DNA of 64,000 nucleotides, taken from contig CM019069.1 in the NCBI GenBank assembly GCA_009667805.1, forward strand, positions 47,674,201 through 47,738,200. Reading direction: 5' to 3'. Source of the DNA: Leptobrachium leishanense (lineage: Eukaryota; Chordata; Amphibia; Anura; Megophryidae). Shown here one piece after another: positions 19,736 through 30,500 of this stretch (the first letter of the stretch is position 1; every line of letters starts with the position of its first letter). Both the position numbers and the translations under genes were made by a program. Under the pieces are notes generated by a model. That model searched no databases. It saw only the letters and a list, made by a program, of their open reading frames with translations, and had not been told where the DNA came from.

Positions 19736-20440
19736 ATTCAGAGACAGCCGATCTGACCCCGAAATTGCAAACAGGGAATTTCCCCGTACGGTGCCATTTT
19801 GTGGCCATTCAGCTATTCAGAAAGCAGGCAGTTCACCAAATTTTGGCGAATTGCCAGTGAAATACAGCGCTGTTCAGCGGCAGTGAAAATCCCCATAGAG
19901 AAGCAATGATTAATCTATTCAGAGTCATCGAACAGCAGAGAAATGTCAGTGAAATGTCCTGATATTCGGTGGTTTCACTCGGCAGGTTTACTCAGGCGAA
20001 TCCCATAGGTTTCAATGTAAAAAATATCCCGCTTTTATTAAATATCTATTAAACCGTTTATTCTTTTAATTTGCAGCAAAAGATTCTTTATTTTTTTAAG
20101 CATTTTTCAATATTTTTTCGGCAATTCTTTTTGTGATTACTATTATTTTTTTTAAGAACGTTTTTTTTCTATAACAGACCTTGGAATTATTATTATTCAT
20201 AGGACCTTACATTTTAATTCCAGGCATTTTCGTCCAATATTTTTTTTGGAAACAGCATTTCAAATATGACACTTTCAATCGTTTTGGTTTTTTTCTTTAC
20301 CACGTTTGTCGGCTTGTCGGCTTTTTCCGGCACTTCATGGACCCTGCAGTGAATGCTGAATTCACCTCAGGGTTGCAGAATTTGATTCCCCAAAGTGCGG
20401 AGAACGAGAGAGCACCGAAATGTCGGTGACATTTCACTGC
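19736..20440. mobile_element. GGTTATTCA-family MITE, right end interrupted
   Basis: It is related to the complete copy at 33797-34673 through blocks such as GCTATTCAGAAAGCAGGCAG, AATCCCATAGG-TTCAATGT and GAGAACGAGAGAGCACCGAA. Its right terminus is not visible because other sequence follows at about 20440. Confidence 0.6.
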
Positions 20441-21000
20441 CGTCCTAATGGGAGAGATGTGGAATGCACATTGACGTTTGTGCATAAACCAGCAATGGAA
20501 AGACCTCAATGCAGAGTGCCAGTCAGCCCAAGATGGACAATATCCAAAAGTAGGACATATGCTGAACAACGTTTTGGCTACTTACTTGAGAAAGCTTCCA
20601 GTGGGCGGACCAAAACATTGTTTGGCACATGTACTTAATAAAATGCCCCAGTCCATTGTGGTTTCTGCAATGAAATCAGGGGTCAAGTCCTAAAAATTAA
20701 CTGTAGGAACTCATCAAGACTTCTGTCCTTCAATTAACAATTTTCATCTCGCGCTCAACACAAACTGGCACTCAAATCTAATATTTTTATATACATATAG
20801 ATGTGCATTTTTTAAGAAATGTATGATAAATCATATATTTATTTTGACTTAATAGGAAAATGTATGATCCAGCACCTGAACACAAGGTTTATAGTGTGGA
20901 GGACCAATGGGAACTCAGTTCCCTCTACAAAAATAGTGCAGGAACTGCATTCTCACGTGCTCCCCCTCAACTTGACCTCTAAATGGAATGCGGTGAGAAT
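20441..21000. mobile_element. Unclassified relics including a GGGGTCAAGTC element
   Basis: 20685-20978 has partial inverted ends AGGGGTCAAGTC and CAACTTGACCTCT and internal GAACTCAGTTCC. The stretch before it, 20441-20684, is unclassified. Similar ends occur at 16398. Confidence 0.4.
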
Positions 21001-21300
21001 GACAGGTACACTTCAAGAACACAACATAATCCTTACAACCAGCTTTCCTCCTACCTGCCTATTATTACTTTTCCCTTGCTCTTTTCCACCCAGTTTCTTA
21101 AATAAAATGAATAAAAGCCAAAACTGAAAGAGTCGTGTCACACTTTTGATTTTATTGATGGATGTCTGGGATTTGATCACTATTGTGGACGTACACTGCT
21201 TGTTTACATAACGACCATAAATAAATTAAACATTTGTTAAACCAGAAAAGAAAAAGACTGCATAACAAAATACAAAGACGCACCATAGTCTGGTACCAAA
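21001..21300. other. Intergenic, nothing recognised
   Basis: No family signature seen. Confidence 0.35.
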
Positions 21301-21478
21301 AGGCTGAGTGTGACAGGGGTTGTCATCCAAGCCTCTACCCAAAAGAATAGCGGATTGTACATAATAAGTGTCCTTGGGCAAGACACCTAACGGTACATAC
21401 TCGCCACCCAGGACATACTTGAAAACGAGAGAAATCTCAATGTATCCTTCCTGGTAAAATACTTTCTAAAAAAAAAAA
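21301..21478 (+). mobile_element. tRNA-derived SINE, partial
   Basis: Body and tail of the SINE at 35545-35735 in plus orientation: GTGTCCTTGGGCAAGACACC, TACTCGCCACCCAGGACATA, TCTCAATGTATCCTTCCTGG, then an A-rich tail. The tRNA head is degraded. Confidence 0.7.
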
Positions 21479-22196
21479 TAAGCTGCTACAAGTCAGTGTT
21501 GGAAATCTTTAAACAGGTTGCAGGTCACAGAGGTTGATCCTTAAAGGGCCTGAGAATGCAGGTTGCCTACCAGTGTTCCCTCCATCCTGCATTTAATATC
21601 AGAGCAGAACCTGTGGGAACTGCCCCAGGAAACACAATGTGGGTCAAGAGAAGCAGTGGCTTGGGGACAACATCTGGATGGAGCTCCAGGTCTCAATTAC
21701 CATAAAATGCTCATAATAATACAGCAGCCGTGCCCGGCTCTCTCTCGCCCTCACATAAATCTCTTTGATGAAATGGTTCCTAGAAAGCACATCTGGCCTT
21801 TGTGGGGATTATAGATGCACATGCTGAAACTGCTGCTGCCTGGTCTGGTTAAATAAACCCACACACATCCAATTTTACTGATTTATCAAAAAAAATGCAA
21901 CTAATGCTCTCAGCCAGAGAACATCCGCAGAAGCTCATGTACACAACTGTGCCCGTGCTGTGTACAATATGCAATTTAGATGGGACCTGCCTTTCTTTAA
22001 TACAACCCTTTGTTTGTAAAAGTTGAACTTTTAATGAGTATCCTCAAAATTGCCAATTTTAAGGGGAAAAAAATAGTCTAGCAGACGCTGGGCTGCAGAT
22101 TCCTACTGACCTCCTTAGTTACAGCGAGGAGCGTTTTTATTTTGCATTCACTGGAAGCATCTTCAGGACTGATGCACATATCGATCACACATTGCA
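21479..22196. other. Intergenic, nothing recognised
   Basis: Mixed composition; no gene or repeat family recognised. Confidence 0.35.
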
Positions 22197-22960
22197 TTAT
22201 TATTATTATCATCATCATCATCATTTATATAGCGCCAACAGATTCCACAACGCTGTACAATAACCAAAAGGGAACAAGATACAGATAAACGGACATAGGA
22301 TGGAAACACTAGGTGTAGAGGGCCCTGCACATAGGAGCTTACAGTCTAGAGGGATTGGGGGTTGAGGAAGACAAGGGGAATTTACTGGACGGCAGGATCA
22401 TTGGTGCCAGCAGTTCGGGAATGGAGAGTCAATGGAAGCGGCTCCAGTCACGTGTGAGTAGGTGAGCAGAGGGATGATTCGTATCAGTGATGTGGTACCC
22501 TAATCTGAAGAAAATCTAATCTGTATTTATTGTAGAATTGTCCTGTCTTTACCCTTTGCACCTTGTACAGCGCTGCGGAATGTGTTGTCACTTAATAAAT
22601 AATAATAATAATAATTAAAAAAAGGGTTGAGGGATTTCTTGAAGGACTGAAGATTAGGGGAAGTTTGATAGGGCGAGGCAAGTCATTCCACAGGACTGGA
22701 GTACCTTGAGAGTCTTGGAGGTGAGAGTTGGCAGCGCGGGTGTAGACAGAGGGCAAGCAGAGGTCACCAGCCGACCAGAGCTGTCTAGACGGGACGTGCT
22801 TGCAGAGTAAAGAAGACATATAAGGAGGGGGTCGAGTTATTGAGCGATTTGAACGTGAGCGTCAATATTTTAGACCGTATCCTGAAAGGAACAGGAAGCC
22901 AATGGAGGGACCGGCAGAGGGGGGAGGTAAGCGAGGTGCATCTGGTGAGAAAAATATCCC
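22197..22960 (-). pseudogene. L2-type LINE 3' fragment with ORF2 C-terminal remnants
   Basis: Antisense copy with its tail (TTATTATTATCATCATC) on the left. Upstream on the minus strand it encodes SLHWLPVPFRIRSKILTLTF, followed later by VLWNDLPRPIKL, which are the conserved C-terminal motifs of L2/CR1-clade reverse transcriptase proteins. A separate plus-oriented tail (GTACAGCGCTGCGGAATGTG then (AATA)n, about 22505-22620) is inserted inside it. The frame is broken. Confidence 0.75.
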
Positions 22961-22995
22961 CAGCGTCTGCATTCATTACAGATTGTAAAGGGGCA

Positions 22996-23137
22996 ATGCG
23001 GGTGTTCCAACTCTGCCCCTCCCCCAGATATTTATTGCTTACAATTCCCAGAATTCTTTGAATGCAAAAAATAGCCAGAGGATTGTGGGAGTTGTAGTTC
23101 AGAAACATCTGGGGGCCAGAGTTTGAGATCCCTGCAT
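22996..23137. mobile_element. Hairpin MITE, AACATCTGGGGGCCAGAG family
   Basis: The arms pair CCCCTCCCCCAGATATTTATT with the reverse complement of AACATCTGGGGGC. The core has TTCCCAGAATTCTTTGAATG and GGATTGTGGGAGTTGTAG. Relatives lie at 34971-35092 and 61132-61266; the last shows an 8-bp target duplication, so the family is hAT-type. Confidence 0.6.
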
Positions 23138-24350
23138 TACAGGGACACCCTACTCATCCAGATCATACTTTATGAGTGCCCCCAACCCCCGTGATTATTA
23201 CACATGGGTGAACAGCAAACCGAAGCAATCAAATGATGCACAAAAGTAGAAACGGTGTGGCTGGTAAGCTGACATTGGAATGAGGCGCAGGAATGGAATT
23301 GTCTACGTTGTGACACCAGACACTAGGATCCTCAGTGGAATGATAAAAAAGGGGTGGGAAAGGCTGTGTCAACTGGGCATGTGCGACGCTCATGGGATGA
23401 GATACAGCATTGATTTTATTGTCAAAGTGAAATGTATCCCTTCGCTGAGTAAAGTGAACCCACTACAGGTTCACTTTAAAATGTGAAACACCATCAGATA
23501 CACATTTGTTCCAGTTCTATGAACAATAAGGTTAAAGCTGGGACTTTTGACTTGGAATATATACATTGAGTTTGATATCTAAAAACCCCTGAGCGATTCT
23601 CAGGCCAAAATTATTTTGGCTGTTATCCAATGCAGGATTAATGTCCACATGATAATCCATTGGAAATGAGATTTGCAATAGTATTTGATAAGTGAATGTT
23701 GCTGGGAAATGTAAATTGCACATTGGATTAACAGTATTTGGCATCATCTGGAATTATAAAGCCACACTCAACGCACAAATAGCTGGCGAGGCCCCATGCC
23801 TAACAGTATAAAACAATGGTGTGTCATTGTTCCATGGTTTGCAGTAAAAGATGTTCAAGAAACAAACATGCCACACAATTTTGTATTTGTTTTAACAATT
23901 TTCAGTATTTTGCAGCCCTTGTTTTTGCTGTTGTCTCTGACATTTCTGTTATTGGTAGAAATTAGACTTGTTTGGTGCTGGTATCTTGACCCTGAAAGTG
24001 GCACAGGACTAGTGTTGGCATTAGGTTCCCCCTAAACGAGTTTGCCTTGGCAGGTGAATTTACACTTTAATGTTCATTAAGGTAAAGTGATTAATTTCTT
24101 TTTATGTGCTGGTATATAGGATTCAAAGCAGAGATGACGATTATACTTCACCCAGAAGCCTGATAATCAGCCCACGGTGACACATTTTTTCCGGGGTTCC
24201 AATCAAGGTTTGCATAAGAATCTGCAAAGTGGATCGAGCAACGTCTCTCTATGCAATCCGAAGCTAAAAAAACCTGCAGCTTGACCGAACACAGCAACTC
24301 ACCGAAAGTGACGCTATTATGGATAAGGCGGCCGGGCAGGTGGAGGGAGA
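23138..24350. other. Intergenic, nothing recognised
   Basis: No exon of a known gene and no clear transposon termini seen. Confidence 0.35.
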
Positions 24351-24354
24351 GAAT

Positions 24355-24490
24355 GCATAACCTAAAGCTGTATTCCTACCATGGTGGAAACTTAACCAGA
24401 GATGCTGTAAACTTAGCACATCCATAAACTATGACTCTGGTAAGTTTACAACAGCTTTGGTTAAGTTTACACCAACCTTAGAATAGGGCA
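24355..24490. mobile_element. Palindromic MITE with AACTTAACCAGAG core
   Basis: The left half (CCATGGTGGAAACTTAACCAGAG) and right half (TTGGTTAAGTTTACACCAACC) are reverse complements. It is related to the outer element at 44646-45958. Confidence 0.55.
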
Positions 24491-24509
24491 CCCAGCCATG
24501 CTTCCGCTT

Positions 24510-24775
24510 AACCCTTTCCTGCCACAGGACGTACTATGCCGTCCCTGTGGTGGGTGGGCTTAGAAGACCCGGGACGTACTAGTATACCCCGTTGATTTCT
24601 ATGGGCCACCTCGGCCAGTCCCCTCAGCCTGCGCACCGTTGGCTGCTGCGTGACAGCCTAAACTCAGGTCGTCTTCCTGCAGCCGATGACGCACGTCAAC
24701 TGCTTGGGTGAGCCAAAGCAGAGGCCCGCCTGCTGGTGTAACCCACGTGGGTTAACCATTAAGGGGTTAAACACT
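24510..24775. mobile_element. piggyBac-type MITE
   Basis: The left end TTAACCCTTTCCTGCCA is the terminal sequence type of amphibian piggyBac elements, and the right end reads TTAAGGGGTTAA. TTAA is the piggyBac target. It is non-coding. Relatives: 44703-45896 and 51609-52029. Confidence 0.6.
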
Positions 24776-24886
24776 ACTCGAGTACTGAGCAGGCCAGCAA
24801 ATGACGGATAGTGGTGGTGTGATGAGGCGGTTAGAAGAGGTATTCCTCAAAGCGTGAAACTGTTGACGAAGGGGGTCACTCTACAC

Positions 24887-25070
24887 TAATGGTTTCCAAC
24901 CCTGGTCCTCAGGTTCCCTAATAGGCCAGATTTTGCAGATCACCTTGGGGGAAATGCAGACTGAATCCTGCAATCACTGAGCAGCAAATCATATCACCTG
25001 TGCTGTGCTTCACATATCTGGAAAACATGGCCTTTTAAGGGTACCTGCAGGCTGTTGTTGAGAACCACTG
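24887..25070. mobile_element. hAT-type MITE, GGTCCTCAGG family
   Basis: About 184 bp, from TTTCCAACCCTGGTCCTCAG to GTTGAGAACCACTG. This is the uninterrupted counterpart of the nested element at 61275-62711 and of the inverted copy at 49256-49436. Confidence 0.75.
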
Positions 25071-25199
25071 CCTTACCCTATGCATATCAGTGCATATTGT
25101 AGCTTCTGTATTGTGCAAGGAATCCCAATAGCCTACTATTGGGAGAAATTCTTAAATATTTTGTATTATCCATGGCTCCCCACATCAAAATGGGGAGGG

Positions 25200-25690
25200 A
25201 AAAGGCCATCTAGAGAGCGCCAATAGTTTATGCAGTGCTTTACAATCAAGAAAGGGGAATTAAACTAACAAAATAATTCAGGAGCCAGAGGGCCCTGCTC
25301 AGGAGAGCTTTTAACCTATAGTTGTTGGGGTGGTGGAAAACAAATGGAGGTGCCATTTTAAGAGGTCATTATCACTAGTAATAGCGCTGGTACCAGAAAT
25401 GCTGATGAGCATAGTAGTAAAGCAAGCTATGAAACCTATGGGTCTGATAGGATTTCTTGAAGGACCAAAAATTAAAGATTGTCTCACAGGCCAAGTCAGG
25501 GCATTCTGCGTAGATAGTGCTTCTCTGGTCTCAAAAGCATTGTGTGAGACGAATAAAACTAAGACTGGTGCAACAGCATCACTTGATATTGTTGATTCTA
25601 ATATCTGCAATCATTTGAATCACCAGGAACAATTAGCCATTGTTATGTCCTACCCATTGTACAGTGCTGCAGAATATACTCCAAAATAAA
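25200..25690. mobile_element. L2-type LINE remnants in two orientations
   Basis: 25205-25480 is antisense L2-like (GCGCCAATAGTTTATGCAGTG, later GATTTCTTGAAGGACCAAA). 25648-25690 is a plus-strand tail (TGTACAGTGCTGCAGAATAT then AATAAATAAAG). Decayed, non-functional. Confidence 0.55.
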
Positions 25691-26057
25691 TAAAGTTCAG
25701 AGGCAGAAAAGTGTGGCTACCACAGTGGGAGCAAACCTGTCGTTTGGTAATCCTCTGGGTGCTCCACCAAGGAGTCTGCCATCTCGTACCGAACTTTCAC
25801 AAAAATGATGGGCCACACCAAGTAACCATAAAAAAAAATCTTTATTCACCGCCCATGGGGGGCTAAAATTGCCACGTTTCGGCTTTAGGCCTTAGCCATT
25901 ACCTCGGCAAAGACCCAAGAGGGTCAAAATGTTGTTTCTTATCCTGCTGATGGAATAAGCCCACATGGTGATTTTGAACAGAGTGCTGGATTATTGTGTT
26001 TTTTACTGTAGAATATACTGGCGCTAGGGCTGGGCAATACCCACGATGCAGCCCAAT
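25691..26057. other. Intergenic repeat-like DNA
   Basis: Contains CCACGTTTCGGCTTTAGGCC and AAGACCCAAGAGGGTCAAAA, which are repeat-like in appearance. No defined ends seen. Confidence 0.35.
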
Positions 26058-26060
26058 TTA

Positions 26061-26485
26061 GGCTAGGGTCAGACTGAGGCAGTGCGAACGCGCGTGCAGG
26101 CGCACTTAATCACGGCCGTGCTAGCAGCAGATGCCGGGCAATGACGGCCAATATACGAAGTACGGTCGCACAAAAGTCCGGCTGCGCAACGCAAGTGGAA
26201 AATGAACGCATTTTTTCGAGAACGTTAAACCACTAGTACTGACGTACAGAGTGCGCTGCGTCCGCTAGAGGCGTGTGTGCGTGAATTGGAGACGTCAGAC
26301 GCTGCTAATGTCCGGCCAACATAACGTCCAGATGCAAGAAGTGTTTTATTGATGATCCGTACAAAATCACGGATGAAACTGCGCATAGTATGACCGCTAT
26401 TGCGTATTCCGTGAAAAAATACGTCCATTCTTCGAACGCACATTTTCACGGACAACGTGAAAAATGCGTTAGTCTGACCCTAGCC
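26061..26485. mobile_element. PIF/Harbinger-type MITE (copy b)
   Basis: 425 bp, ends GGCTAGGGTCAGAC and GTCTGACCCTAGCC, flanked by TTA on both sides (26058-26060, 26486-26488). Confidence 0.88.
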
Positions 26486-26828
26486 TTAACCGAGGTTGAC
26501 CACGATTTTACTATTGAGAAGATCGAAGACTATAGGTTTGTTATTTAAAAGATGCTCCATCCGAGCACTGGCAGAGCAGCCAGGTTCGGGGAGAAGCGTG
26601 TAGCACCTCTTGGCTCTGCCGATGCTCAGATAGGGTGTCCATCAATTACTGAATCCAGATTTCTACAAGAGTAAAAACGCGGTGAACCAAATCGCAGATA
26701 TCACAAAGCCCTATTCATTGCTTGATAACTATAATTGTGCTAATCTGATCTCAGGAGCATAGTGTCCCTTTAATAACAGCTGTGCAGAATTTCTCCCTAG
26801 GAAGCTCTGCAGATCTAGGCAACTATAA
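26486..26828. other. Intergenic, nothing recognised
   Basis: No gene or defined repeat ends, apart from a TAGTGTCCCTTTAA terminus-like motif at 26760. Confidence 0.35.
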
Positions 26829-27060
26829 GGCCTCGTTCACACTGTGCGATTTTATCGCGACGTCGCGCTATGTAGCTTCTCCAATGCCTTTCAATGGAGC
26901 TGTTCACATCTTACCGCACGATGTCGCATGTCGCGGTAGCATGTCCCTGGTACATGACCCTTTTTTTGCGATTTGCATTGGTGGTGCTTTGCAGAATCGC
27001 GACGTCGCGCGACATTATCGCTCTATGTCGCGATTTTCAAATTGCAGTGCGAATGGGGCC
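26829..27060. mobile_element. TAA-flanked MITE, GGCCTCGTTCACAC family
   Basis: The left end is GGCCTCGTTCACACTGTGCGA and the right end is CAGTGCGAATGGGGCC, with TAA on each side (26826-26828, 27061-27063). The 3-bp TAA target again points to a PIF/Harbinger-type transposase. CpG-rich interior with TCGCGACGTCGCGC motifs. Confidence 0.7.
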
Positions 27061-27063
27061 TAA

Positions 27064-27379
27064 TAGACTAGGGAACCACAAAGGTCCTAATAACCATATG
27101 TCTGCACTTTTGGGACAAATAGTTATTTTCTCACTATCCTTCCTGAACCTACGTATTACTGCGAAAACACCTCATTTTGCAAAGTCAAAGACATGCTCCA
27201 ATTTTGTAAACAAACCCTGCACGTTTTACCAAAGGGGAAAATTGAAATACGCCACGGCGTAAAACTAAACGCAAGCTGAAAGCTAGTGCTGAAAACACCA
27301 CCATGTGTCTCTCGCCATGGAGCCATTTATTCGAAGCCAGAAGAGTAGCTACCAACAGCCCGTGGTCTCCGGCAAAATG
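27064..27379. other. HAT1 upstream sequence
   Basis: Nothing recognised up to the CpG-rich promoter block. Confidence 0.4.
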
Positions 27380-27533
27380 GCCGACGGCTCGTAAACTCTT
27401 ACTGCGACGCAGCGGGGACACACTGGGCGAGCGTGACGGTCAGGCGGTGTCTCTAGTGTTTAGCGCGAGCGGCAGAACGTGCGCTTTGATTGGCTGCGTC
27501 TGGTTGACACACTCTCCCGGCAGATGATCAGAC
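27380..27533 (+). promoter_or_regulatory. CpG-rich HAT1 promoter and 5' UTR
   Basis: A GC- and CpG-rich block (GCGACGCAGCGGGG, GGGCGAGCGTGACGG, AGCGCGAGCGGCAGAACG) with an inverted CCAAT box (ATTGG at 27489-27493), about 45 bp before the start codon. There is no TATA box, consistent with a housekeeping gene. The transcription start is not determined. Confidence 0.6.
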
Positions 27534-27540
27534 ATGGCGG
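27534..27540 (+). CDS. HAT1: HAT1 exon 1 (coding part)
   Basis: ATG GCG G followed by donor GTAAGT. It encodes Met-Ala and the first base of Gly. The start agrees with the M-A-G start of vertebrate HAT1. Confidence 0.88.
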
Positions 27541-30500
27541 GTAAGTTGCTGATTGAGGGGTAGGAGACACTACTGGTATAAGGAACGCGCTCTGACCACA
27601 CGGGGTACCCGTGTCGGGGCAGAGCAGCTCTGTGCCCGGGGATGGGGTGCACTCAGTTTTTTTGGAGAAGTAGAAGGTTCCACCACGTCTCTTTCACAGG
27701 GTACAAAGCTGCTCTCATTCTCCCGCCAAATCCCCCCCAGCATTTTCCAGTGGGAGATGGTGTCAGCCAGATCTTCCTCATGTCGCATAGACAGGCTGCT
27801 GAGCACCGCTCCCTTATAATGATTTAGGTCAGGGGTCAACACCAATGGCCCTCCAGTTGTATTGGACCTACACGTTCCTTGAGTTTGAACTAACTGGCAG
27901 AGCATCATGGGAGATGTGGTTTCAAAACTTCTGGAGGGCCAAGATTGCAGCCCCTTGATGTAGGTTGGTGGAAGGTTGTCACAGGGATAGACTGACAAAT
28001 CATGGGCCCCCTTTGTGTTTTAACACCTTTTTAAAAATGAATTTCCTTGCAGTTCAGGTTGCGTCGCTGCACCAAGGTCCAGGAGACACAATTTGGGGGA
28101 GCAGCAGGTCTCTTTCCCAGTTTAAAGATGCTAAAGGATACCCTTCAAAGCATGGCTCAGCTTGCATGGAGAGACCTGCCAGCAACTAGATAAAGTTGCC
28201 AAGTACCCTCTAGATTTGTAGGTGACTGACGCAGTGTAGCGCATCCATCACCCACTCACTGAATCTAAGGGGGGTTACAGCCCATGATATGTTAAGCGGC
28301 CCAGTGGCTACAGGGGGCCCGGCCCTTTCAAAGTGTTGTATAGGTACCAAAGATAGAAGGGTCTCTCCATGCAGTTATCAGTATTTATAAAGCACCAACA
28401 AATTCCTTAGCGCTGTACAATGGGAGAGACCGCATAACAAATATACATAGATGTTACGCACACAGAACAGAAGGAGGGAGGACCCTGCTCGAGCGAACAC
28501 AATCTTAAGAGCAATGCGAACCAGGACCGACCTACCAACACATTTCCAGATGGGTCACGGCATCTGAGGCCAAAATGTTTTAATTGACTTGTTTAAATGG
28601 GCATCTGAGGGAAGGGGGGGGGCACAGTGGTTCAGTAAGCAGCATCAAGAATTCTAATGGAAGCCCCCACCGGTGCTGCACAGATGGTCCTGGCCACAAG
28701 CGCTTTCCATGTTTAACCTCCCTGGCGTTCCGATTTATATGTCAGAATCTGAACAATTTATTTAGCCCCCTAGCGGTATTGGTGTGGCTCGGGGTTAATG
28801 TAATTCCTGAAGGCGGTAACCCTGAGCCACAATCAGGCTAATACATACCTGTCCCTGTGCTCCCTCACAGTCACCTCCGTGCGATCACGGCTTCCTGGTT
28901 CCCTTCTCGTGAGAAGGGAAGCAGGACGCCGCGATCGCACGGAGGAGCAAATGGCTATAGAGAACACAACACAGGCGGTCTGGGATTTACTGTCATGTCT
29001 GAATTACACAGCGAGGACACAATACAGGGAGTCTGGGATTTACTGTCATGTCAGAGTTACACAGAAAGGACACAACATATGCAGTCTGGGATTTACTGTC
29101 ATGTCTGAATTACACAGCGAGGACACAATACAGGGAGTCTGGGATTTACTGTCATGTCAGAGTTACACAGAAAGGACACAACATATGCAGTCTGGGATTT
29201 ACTGTCATGTCTGAATTACACAGCGAGGACACAATACAGGGAGTCTGGGATTTCCTAATATGTCTGCATTGCACAATACAGGGAGTCTGCGTACAGCCAT
29301 GGCATGTGATATACTGCAGAGTCGGTGTTCTGGCACATGTGGGGACCGGCACACTTCCGGTGACGTTTCAGCCGCTCACGTCAAGGAACCACCAGCAATG
29401 CGCGCGCGTACCGCCGATTCGTCGGAACGTGCTCGCTCCGATTAGCAGCCATCTTGGAAAACCAGGCGACCGGCGACGTCATCAAAACCCGACGCCACAC
29501 TGTATCCTATTGCACATGCCCGCGGACCTCCGAGCCGTCAGAGACTCTCTATATTGTGTGAATGCTCCCTCTATCTGCCCATATATACCCTGTAACTGCC
29601 CTATATACTGTATAACTGCTCTCTATACACTGCATAACTACCCTCTATATAGTGTATAACTGCCGTCTATAACCTGTAACTGCACCTATATACTGCATAA
29701 CTACCCTCTATATACTGTATAACTGCCCTCTATACCCTGTAACTGCCCCATATACTGTATAACGAGGGTAGTTATACAGTATATAGAGGCAGTTATACAG
29801 TATATAGGGGCAGTTACACAGTATATAGGGCAGTTACAGGGTATAGAGGGCAGTTATACAGTATATGGAGACAGTTACAGGGTATAGAGGGTAGTTATAC
29901 AGTGTATATATAGGGTATAGAGGGTAGTTATACAGTATATACAGGGTATAGAGGGTAGTTATACAGTATAGGGAGCATTCACACAATATAGAGAGTCTCT
30001 GACGGCTCGGAGGTCCGCGCTCATGCGCGATAGGTTACAGTGTGGCGTCGTGTTTTGATGACGTCAATGTGGTGTGCCGGTCGCTTGGTTTTCAAAGATG
30101 GCTGCTAATCGGAGCGAGCGCGTCTCCCGACGAATCGGCGGGACGCGCGCACATGTGCATTGCTGGTGGTTCCTTGCTGTGAGCAGCTGAAACGTCGCCG
30201 GAAGTGCGCCGGTCCCCACATATGAAAGTTTCCCACATGTGCCAGAACATCGGCATGAAAAAGGCTACCAAGCGTCTCCCTGTGTGTATACACTCTGGAC
30301 CTGCAGCAGGAAGTATATCCTGAGCCCCGTTCAATACCTCAGCAGCTGCTGAATTGCTGCAGCGCAGCAATGTCATTGAACGCTTTGAATGCGAATTTTG
30401 AATCCAAAATGGCTGATGAATTTTTAATGAAAGATGCAGATTGTTTTTCGTATCACTCGGACAAAATATAAAGAAAAGCAGTCAGCACAATTCCGTTTTG

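Noticed and set aside
28857..29659. 203-codon frame through the 53-bp repeats
   Set aside because: Repeat-derived; continues into the arm of a foldback element.
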